From contig WFOZ01000678.1 of assembly GCA_015487825.1 (NCBI GenBank), positions 1-11,644 of the forward strand: 11,644 nt of DNA, read 5' to 3'. Shown here in pieces: positions 6,699-11,644 of this stretch; position 1 is the stretch's first letter, and each line of letters starts with the position of its first letter. The DNA comes from Planctomycetaceae bacterium (lineage in GTDB: Bacteria; Planctomycetota; Planctomycetia; Planctomycetales; Planctomycetaceae). Under the pieces are notes generated by a model. It was given only the letters and a program-made list of their open reading frames with translations, was not told where the DNA came from and searched no databases. A program made the translations under genes and the position numbers.

Positions 6699-7748
6699 AT
6701 GAAGATTCTATTTCTCCATGCAGGTGACCGGGTGCCATCTTCCCGGTTTCGAGTTTTGCCGTTCGCTCCGTTGATCCGCAAAGCCGGGCATCAGTGTACG
6801 TTGCTGGGCAGTTTTCCTCAGATGTACGATTACTTTCCCTGGCTCGGTTTTCGCCCCAGTCAATTATTGAAACGTCTTACACGTCGCTTTCATCTATTAT
6901 GGGCCTCTTTATTCAGATATGACGTGATTGTCATCAGTAGAGAAATTTTTGACACTCCCTGCCTGGAGTATGAAAAAAAATTCCGCAAACTTACCAGGAC
7001 TCTGGTTCTCGATATTGATGACGCCGTCTTTCAAAGATACCCGGAAAAATGCGAACAACTCGCCAGAATGTCCGACCTTATCATTGCGGGTAATCGTTAC
7101 TTAAAAGAGCATATCGAACCCTGGAATTCAAATATTATTGTTATACCAACCTGTGTTGATACACAGGAATATCCGGCAAAAAAAGAAGCCCCATCATCAG
7201 AAAACCGTTGCATCATCGGCTGGATGGGAACCACCGGAAATCTTGCTTATCTGAAAGTGGTTGCACCAGCGTTACGCGAAATAGCCGAAAAGTTAGATTT
7301 TGAACTCCGGCTAATCGTTCCCGAGATTGGTCCTTTGAGTGAGATTGACCTGCAAGGGGTTAACATTAAACATATTGTCTGGCAGGGAAAGACCGAGGTC
7401 GAGGAATTGCTGAAAATTGACATTGGCATTATGCCTCTGTTTGCTGAAGATGAGTGGTGCCTTTACAAATGCGGTTTGAAGTTACTGCAATATATGGCCA
7501 TTGGCATTCCTACGGTATCTACGCCGGTTGGTGTCAATTCGGAAATTGTGCATCAGGGAGTTAACGGTTTTTTAGCAAGCGATACAGCGCAGTGGAAAGA
7601 AGCTTTCACTCAATTAATTGAGGATCACGAATTCCGCCTCAAAATGGGCATCGCTGCCCGGGAACGTGTGATTGAAAAGTATTCTGTCGAAGGGAACCTA
7701 CCGATTTTACTGGAAGCTTTGAATACAGAATTTGAAAAGAGGCGATGA
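6699..7748 (+). CDS. Glycosyltransferase, GT4-like, SRFRVLP/DIDDAVF type
   Basis: Seen: 349 aa from ATG 6699. There is no good Shine-Dalgarno, but MKILFLHAGDRVPSSRFRVLPF is a typical family N-terminus and supports the start. SRFRVLPF (15-22), LDIDDAVF (104-111), GWMGTTGNLAYL (174-185) and KCGLKLLQYMAIGIPTVSTPVGVNSEIV (257-284) mark a GT-B glycosyltransferase of the GT4-related group. The C-terminal helix segment holds RERVIEKYS. The usual second Glu of E-x7-E is Gln264; I recall Gln at this place as common in this subgroup, so it need not mean loss of activity. Inferred: cytoplasmic-face transfer of a sugar to a lipid-linked glycan in the same pathway as its neighbours; donor unknown. It converges on the epimerase with 16 bp between the stops and no visible terminator. 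Confidence 0.87.
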   Translation: MKILFLHAGDRVPSSRFRVLPFAPLIRKAGHQCTLLGSFPQMYDYFPWLGFRPSQLLKRLTRRFHLLWASLFRYDVIVISREIFDTPCLEYEKKFRKLTRTLVLDIDDAVFQRYPEKCEQLARMSDLIIAGNRYLKEHIEPWNSNIIVIPTCVDTQEYPAKKEAPSSENRCIIGWMGTTGNLAYLKVVAPALREIAEKLDFELRLIVPEIGPLSEIDLQGVNIKHIVWQGKTEVEELLKIDIGIMPLFAEDEWCLYKCGLKLLQYMAIGIPTVSTPVGVNSEIVHQGVNGFLASDTAQWKEAFTQLIEDHEFRLKMGIAARERVIEKYSVEGNLPILLEALNTEFEKRR

Positions 7749-7764
7749 AGAGAATCCGGCATCT

Positions 7765-8781
7765 TTACTTCCAGGATGCAGGCAGATTCTTTCTGACTTC
7801 GATATCTGAAAACTCGACACTTTCGCGAATACCAGCCTGACGAACCCACTGAGCCATTTTGTTGAGGCCTTCTCGCAATGAAGTTTCCTGTTGTTTACCA
7901 AACACATTTTCTGCCTTGGAATGATCGGAATACGCAAACTTAACTTCCTGTCGAGCGTCCAGTCGTTCAATCTTTTCAGGTAAGCCAAGCGATTCTGCAA
8001 CCAGTTTTGCCAGCTCGTTGACGCTACAGGGGTGATCTGCCCCAACGTTAAAAATCTGATTCTGTGCATCTTCGACAAAAGCAGACGAGGCAATCATCCC
8101 TGCAATATCGCCAATGTAAGTGAAGGCGCGCTGTTGCTCACCATCTCCGAAAATGGGCATCGGCAATCCCTGTAATAGCCGGTTCATAAATATCCCGACC
8201 ACGTTGCGGTATTTATCTGCGATATTCTGGTATTCGCCATAAACATTGTGAGGGCGGAAGATGACATACTTTAGACCAAACATTTCATAAGCTGCCTGTA
8301 AGTCCATTTCGAAGGCATACTTCGCAATTCCGTAGGGATCTTCGGGCTGAGGTACTGTTTCTTCAGTCAGCGGTAACTGGCCTTTTCCATAAACCGCAAT
8401 TGAACTGGTAAAAACAAAACATTGGGATTCATACCTTATGGCTGCATTAAGCAGATTCACACTGCCAATTAGATTGTTTGTGTAATTAAACCGCCGAATG
8501 AAGTGACTCAACCCTTCAGCCGCGTAAGCTGCCAGGTGATAGATGTAGTCGAACTGATACTCTTCAAAGAGACGATCGATAAGTTGCGAATCTGTGATGC
8601 TCCCCTGAACAAAGAAAACTCTTTCATCATCGGGTATGTTTTTTTCAAAACCACCGGAAAGATCATCAAGAACAATTACCCGCGCATTACAAAACTGTCT
8701 CATGCCCAGCAATGCCCTGGTAACATGACTGCCTATAAATCCTGCTGCTCCGGTTATTAAAATCGTAGAATTTTCAGTCAC
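7765..8781 (-). CDS. NAD-dependent nucleotide-sugar epimerase/dehydratase (extended SDR)
   Basis: Seen: 338 aa. The Rossmann glycine motif TGAAGFIGSH sits at 10-19, followed by an acidic strand end VIVLDDLSGG (35-44) that favours NAD(H). The catalytic triad region is TSSIAVYG (125-132) with Tyr150-x3-Lys154 in DPYGIAKYAFE. The substrate-side motif RPHNVYGEYQ (176-185) and GDGEQQRAFTYIGD (212-225) match UDP-glucose 4-epimerase and related sugar enzymes. Known: such enzymes epimerise or dehydrate UDP- or other NDP-sugars in the cytoplasm. The exact reaction cannot be fixed from motifs. The first codon is GTG (8779-8781), with GAG five bases upstream as a weak ribosome site; the glycine motif ten codons later rules out a much later start. 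Inferred: it supplies a sugar donor to the neighbouring glycosyltransferases. Its leader holds a large nested palindrome. Confidence 0.93.
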   Translation of the reverse strand: MTENSTILITGAAGFIGSHVTRALLGMRQFCNARVIVLDDLSGGFEKNIPDDERVFFVQGSITDSQLIDRLFEEYQFDYIYHLAAYAAEGLSHFIRRFNYTNNLIGSVNLLNAAIRYESQCFVFTSSIAVYGKGQLPLTEETVPQPEDPYGIAKYAFEMDLQAAYEMFGLKYVIFRPHNVYGEYQNIADKYRNVVGIFMNRLLQGLPMPIFGDGEQQRAFTYIGDIAGMIASSAFVEDAQNQIFNVGADHPCSVNELAKLVAESLGLPEKIERLDARQEVKFAYSDHSKAENVFGKQQETSLREGLNKMAQWVRQAGIRESVEFSDIEVRKNLPASWK

Positions 8782-8835
8782 TTTTGCTCTTTCGTACTTC
8801 GATTAAAATACTCAGCCTGTAACTGTTCAGCGGGA

Positions 8836-8976
8836 GGGTGGCTGGGGACAGATTTGTTATTTGAAAAGTATGAATACCCAGCCGACTTTCACACAATCTG
8901 CCCCCAGAATTGGACATCTCATAACATCTGGAGGCAGATTGTCACCAGCCGTACGTCAATTTGTCCCCAGCCACCC
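8836..8976. repeat. Nested palindromic element, about 140 bp
   Basis: The outer arms GGGTGGCTGGGGACA (8836-8850) and TGTCCCCAGCCACCC (8962-8976) are perfect reverse complements over 15 bp. Pairing continues about four more positions inward with one G-T wobble. Inside, ACAATCTGCCCCCAG (8893-8907) and CTGGAGGCAGATTGT (8928-8942) form a second 15-bp dyad with one mismatch around a 20-nt loop. The inner arms look like diverged copies of the outer ones (CTGGGGACAGATT against CTGGAGGCAGATTG). A small + strand frame through it has no coding signal. It resembles REP/BIME-like or MITE-like elements. No terminal duplication or transposase is seen. Confidence 0.65.
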
Positions 8977-9011
8977 ATCACTGAATAGTTACCTCAATTC
9001 TTCTAAAAGAG

Positions 9012-9049
9012 AAAAAAATGTACGACGTTTTTCCAAAACCGTCGTACAT
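9012..9049 (-). terminator. Intrinsic terminator of the metallophosphoesterase transcript
   Basis: ATGTACGACG (9018-9027) and CGTCGTACAT (9040-9049) form a perfect 10-bp stem that starts five bases after the stop codon at 9055-9057. On the - strand it is followed directly by a run of T (plus-strand A at 9012-9018). Stem, loop and T-tract are in the standard order for a factor-independent terminator ending the sugar transferase/metallophosphoesterase transcript. Confidence 0.88.
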
Positions 9050-9054
9050 GAAAA

Positions 9055-10299
9055 CTAATTCACGGGCACCAGTACTGCTTTGCTCTCTCTTTCAGTCTCG
9101 ATATTTTCAATTGATTCCGTGCTTTTTATTAAATGAATGAGGGTGATTTCCGGTCTGCAATTTATGCGTAACGGATGCTTGCCGGAGACTCCACGGGAAA
9201 CGTGCATCGTCGTGGGTGAGGAATAAAATTCGCCACCAGCATAACGAACGCCATAGCGACTCGGTGAATAAAGCGGCCCGATAATTGGCAATACAACCTG
9301 ACCGCCATGATTATGCCCGGAAAGCATCAGGTCTACCCCTTGTTGCTGTGCCCATGAAAAATTATCGGGAGTGTGAGAAAGCAGCAGCTTGAAAGCATTT
9401 TCATCAGAGGTATCAAACTCTGGAGCTTTACCCATCCAGGGGCGTTCGTCTCCTCCAATCTGGATTTTACCCTTATGGTAGTTCACTTCCTGTACCCGCC
9501 CCGCACAATCCTTCCAGCCAAGTTCCAGCAACTGCTGGCGTATCGGTCCACAATTCAGGTGCCAGTCATGATTTCCAAGAATGTAGTAACAGCCCAGAGC
9601 AGCTCGTAATTTTCCCAGTGTACCAGGTAGCCAGGAAATCAATTCCTGCCGGTCGAGCAAATCACCTGTGAATACGATCAAATCCGGATTCCAACTCGCG
9701 GCCCGTTCACAGACCATTTCAAAATATGAACGATCCAGTGTTCCGATAAAATGTAGATCACTCAAATGCAATATGGTTAATTCATTCAGGTCTTTATGCA
9801 GATTCGGAAAAGAAAACTTTTTCTCATTTCTCTCAAAGGTAAAGACCTGATTCCCCGGTACTTTCAACATCCTCTGGTGAGGCCCTTCACCTTGCGGGCG
9901 GTATCCCAACTCCTGTTCTACATCTACTACCTCGCGGGTTGCCAGTTCATAACCTGGAGGTTGTGCTCGCAGCAGTCGAGTCGTAATCGTCAGTATCAAC
10001 CCCCCAAATCCAACCAGTGACAACGCCCAGGGGAGGGTCCACCAGCCCGCATTTGCCAAAACGATACCGGCAGCCAAGGTCCCTTCCGGATGACTGAAAC
10101 GGATTTGCACTAAACTGCCAAGCAGCAGAATCGGCACTACAAACATTGCGACATCATGCAGTATTCGAAATCGATCAAGGCGTTCGCTGGGAACCGGCAG
10201 GCTGTAGAGCCGATTCACATAGGCAGGCCATAGCCAGGCATTTCCCAGCAGCCCAACACTCAAAAGTAGTAAATTGATAAGCCAATCAACGATCATCAT
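9055..10299 (-). CDS. Membrane-anchored calcineurin-like metallophosphoesterase
   Basis: Seen: 414 aa. The N-terminal third is membrane-embedded, with hydrophobic segments at about 5-25, 48-66 and one or two within 73-110. The phosphoesterase domain (about 172-385) carries the full metal set: LSDLHF (Asp181, His183), TGDLLDR (Asp213), LGNHDWH (Asn243, His244), LLSHTPD (His309) and SGHNHGGQ (His329, His331). Known: these domains bind two metal ions and cleave phosphoesters or pyrophosphates. The motif pattern is of the YkuE/YaeI type, a group that includes chlamydial LpxG (UDP-2,3-diacylglucosamine hydrolysis). Start: two adjacent ATGs with AGGA four or seven bases upstream; either may be used. 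The gene begins 14 bp after the sugar transferase, so they form one transcription unit closed by the terminator at 9012-9049. Inferred: acts on an envelope lipid or polyprenyl-linked precursor at the membrane; substrate unproven. Confidence 0.88.
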   Translation of the reverse strand: MMIVDWLINLLLLSVGLLGNAWLWPAYVNRLYSLPVPSERLDRFRILHDVAMFVVPILLLGSLVQIRFSHPEGTLAAGIVLANAGWWTLPWALSLVGFGGLILTITTRLLRAQPPGYELATREVVDVEQELGYRPQGEGPHQRMLKVPGNQVFTFERNEKKFSFPNLHKDLNELTILHLSDLHFIGTLDRSYFEMVCERAASWNPDLIVFTGDLLDRQELISWLPGTLGKLRAALGCYYILGNHDWHLNCGPIRQQLLELGWKDCAGRVQEVNYHKGKIQIGGDERPWMGKAPEFDTSDENAFKLLLSHTPDNFSWAQQQGVDLMLSGHNHGGQVVLPIIGPLYSPSRYGVRYAGGEFYSSPTTMHVSRGVSGKHPLRINCRPEITLIHLIKSTESIENIETERESKAVLVPVN

Positions 10300-10313
10300 T
10301 TATTCCTGTTTTG

Positions 10314-10994
10314 TTACGCTGCTTTTCTAGAGTCATCGGTTGCTGATTTTTCGCCGGTGAAGCAAGGCATCGTCGCATGTCCCCGGGCAGAAATGCCGCT
10401 ACGTGTGAAAATGGTTTTTACCGTCATCCACATAATTTTCAGATCTAACCATAAAGAACAATGTTCGACATACCAGAGATCCATTTGAAATCGCTCATCC
10501 CAAGGAACGCCATTGCGTCCATTGACTTGTGCCCACCCTGTTATCCCCGGACGTACATCGTGTCTGCGGGCCTGCTCGGGACTATATTTATCCAAATATT
10601 CTGCCAAAAGCGGGCGGGGACCAACCAGACTCATTTCCCCTTTGAGTACATTCCAGAGTTCGGGTAATTCATCCAGACTGCTGGCTCGCAAAAACTTGCC
10701 GAATCTCGTCAGCCGTTTTTCATCCGGCAGAAGAATTCCCTCGGAATCGCGAGTATCTGTCATCGTACGAAACTTCATCAAGCGGAAAAGAATTCCCTGT
10801 AAACCGGGACGCGATTGCCGAAAGAAAACAGGTCTGCCCAGAAACAGAGAAACACAGATAGAAACGCAGACCATCACCGGAATTACGACTGGCAGCAGAA
10901 CGAGTACGACTGTCACGTCAAAAAATCGTTTGCCCATTTTTCTGTATATTGTCTGTTGTATTACTAACGGTCGATTTTTTTGCGGCTTTCGCAA
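10314..10994 (-). CDS. Undecaprenyl-phosphate sugar phosphotransferase (PglC/WbaP-type initiating enzyme)
   Basis: Known: transfers a sugar phosphate from a UDP-sugar to undecaprenyl phosphate, starting polysaccharide assembly on the inner membrane. Seen: 226 aa, the short form (catalytic domain only, Pfam PF02397). Motifs in order: KRFFDV (22-27), a hydrophobic membrane segment (28-52), KFRTM (74-78), SLDELPELWNVLKGEMSLVG (106-125) with the catalytic Asp108-Glu109 pair, GPRP (125-128), RPGITGWAQVNGR (148-160) and LDLKIMW (183-189). Start: the longest frame opens at TTG (10992-10994), with AAAGG eight bases upstream. An ATG at codon 20 (10935-10937) gives the usual family N-terminus MGKRFFD but lacks a ribosome site, so the start is uncertain. 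TTGACA on this strand (11023-11028) is a possible -35 without a good -10. Its neighbours are a glycosyltransferase upstream and the phosphoesterase 14 bp downstream. Confidence 0.94.
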   Translation of the reverse strand: MRKPQKNRPLVIQQTIYRKMGKRFFDVTVVLVLLPVVIPVMVCVSICVSLFLGRPVFFRQSRPGLQGILFRLMKFRTMTDTRDSEGILLPDEKRLTRFGKFLRASSLDELPELWNVLKGEMSLVGPRPLLAEYLDKYSPEQARRHDVRPGITGWAQVNGRNGVPWDERFQMDLWYVEHCSLWLDLKIMWMTVKTIFTRSGISARGHATMPCFTGEKSATDDSRKAA

Positions 10995-11137
10995 AGTTCT
11001 AACCTTTCATTCTGATTACGGCTGTCAAAACAAACCAGCTGTGCCGGGGTCTCTGATTCATTGCAACATTTTCAGGCGATTCTGACCGTTTGTTATATAA
11101 TTAATTGATTTTTTATCTTCAACGGCGTCTCTATACT

Positions 11138-11644
11138 TCAGGCGGCCCGCTTTTGAATAGAGTTTGTTTTTTCATCTACATATTTCCGGTAGGGATGTAT
11201 CGGGAGTTCTTTTTGCTGTAATAATTTCTGATAAAATTCTGCCCAGCAGTGAAAGATACTTTCGGGTTGAAATTCTCTCAAAATTCGTTCCTGGCCCTTA
11301 GTTCCATGCCTGTCTCTCAATACAGGATCATTTACATAGCGTTGTATTGCAGTTGTTAACGAGGCAATATCGCCCGTTTCGACAAGTTGTCCTGTCTGCC
11401 CATCAATAACTGCATCAAGCGTTCCCGTTGCCCGGTAACCGACAACGGGAATTCCCGCAGCAGCAGCTTCCAGCGGAACATTCGGAAAACCTTCCCGGTA
11501 AGAAGGAAAGGCGAGAATATCACAAACTCCGTAGTAATCATGTGGATTGGTTACATGGCCTGTCAGATGGATGTACGGTGATTGCCCAATTGCCTGAAGT
11601 GTTCCTGCGGCAGGAGGATCGTTTGTTTCGACATCGCCCACGAG
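11138..11644 (-). CDS. Glycosyltransferase, GT4 family (C-terminal part, cut by window edge)
   Basis: Seen: the last 168 codons of a gene whose start lies beyond the right edge. The frame is open to base 11644 and reads LVGDVE at the edge, a mid-protein strand of GT-B enzymes, so the GTG at 11639-11641 is not a start. The donor-binding segment PSYREGFPNVPLEAAAAGIPVV carries a complete E-x7-E pair (codons 50 and 58 counted from 11641), followed by GTLDAVIDGQTGQLVETGD and a C-terminal helix region ending FYQKLL. Known: GT4 enzymes next to a PglC/WbaP-type transferase often add the second sugar of the repeat unit. Inferred here from adjacency: the downstream sugar transferase begins 143 bp further on, same strand. 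No clear terminator is seen in that gap, so they may share a transcript. Confidence 0.93.
   Translation of the reverse strand, partial: LVGDVETNDPPAAGTLQAIGQSPYIHLTGHVTNPHDYYGVCDILAFPSYREGFPNVPLEAAAAGIPVVGYRATGTLDAVIDGQTGQLVETGDIASLTTAIQRYVNDPVLRDRHGTKGQERILREFQPESIFHCWAEFYQKLLQQKELPIHPYRKYVDEKTNSIQKRAA

Noticed and set aside
7425..7530. Missing E-x7-E in the second glycosyltransferase as a sign of inactivation
   Set aside because: The KLLQYMA form with Gln is, as far as I recall, usual for this GT subgroup, and the rest of the protein is intact.
8836..8976. CRISPR array or tandem repeat
   Set aside because: There are only two inverted pairs, with no regularly spaced direct repeats or spacers.
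8861..9058. A 65-codon + strand frame in the gap before the metallophosphoesterase
   Set aside because: Most of it is the nested palindrome and the terminator hairpin, and no family pattern is visible.
10513..11085. A 190-codon + strand frame opposite the sugar transferase
   Set aside because: The - strand sugar transferase is certain from its motifs. The + frame is rich in Arg/Ser/Thr, as expected for antisense translation.

Overview
The window is part of a bacterial chromosome, most likely from a planctomycete. That is an inference from gene families and from the self-complementary intergenic elements; no rRNA, tRNA or other taxonomic marker is present. It holds ten protein genes: nine complete and one cut by the right edge. 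No transposase, phage gene, CRISPR array or RNA gene of a known class was recognised.

Left part (1-3486): a secreted SGNH/GDSL hydrolase on the + strand converges on a lipoprotein alpha/beta hydrolase (DUF900 type). The lipoprotein gene follows coaX, type III pantothenate kinase, on the - strand and may be co-transcribed with it. A 25-bp perfect inverted repeat with nested hairpins and a T-run lies between the convergent stops.

Middle part (3487-8781): cell-surface polysaccharide genes in strictly alternating orientation: glycosyltransferase (+), Wzt-like ABC ATPase with a C-terminal sugar-binding-type domain (-), second glycosyltransferase (+), NAD-dependent sugar epimerase/dehydratase (-). 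The 385-bp gap before the first glycosyltransferase is dense in dyads: a 12-bp stem in the coaX leader, a terminator-like hairpin with A/T tracts on both sides, and an 11-bp AT-rich inverted repeat.

Right part (8782-11644): all genes are on the - strand. A GT4-type glycosyltransferase (partial), a PglC/WbaP-type undecaprenyl-phosphate sugar transferase and a membrane-anchored metallophosphoesterase follow one another. The last two are 14 bp apart and end in a clear intrinsic terminator. A roughly 140-bp nested palindrome lies between that terminator and the epimerase gene.

Working together, the sugar transferase would put the first sugar on undecaprenyl phosphate, the three glycosyltransferases would extend the chain, the epimerase would supply a nucleotide sugar, and the Wzt-like ATPase would drive export with a permease that is not in the window. 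The genes look like ordinary members of known families. The most unusual material is the set of intergenic palindromes. I do not see convincing evidence for a wholly new system.
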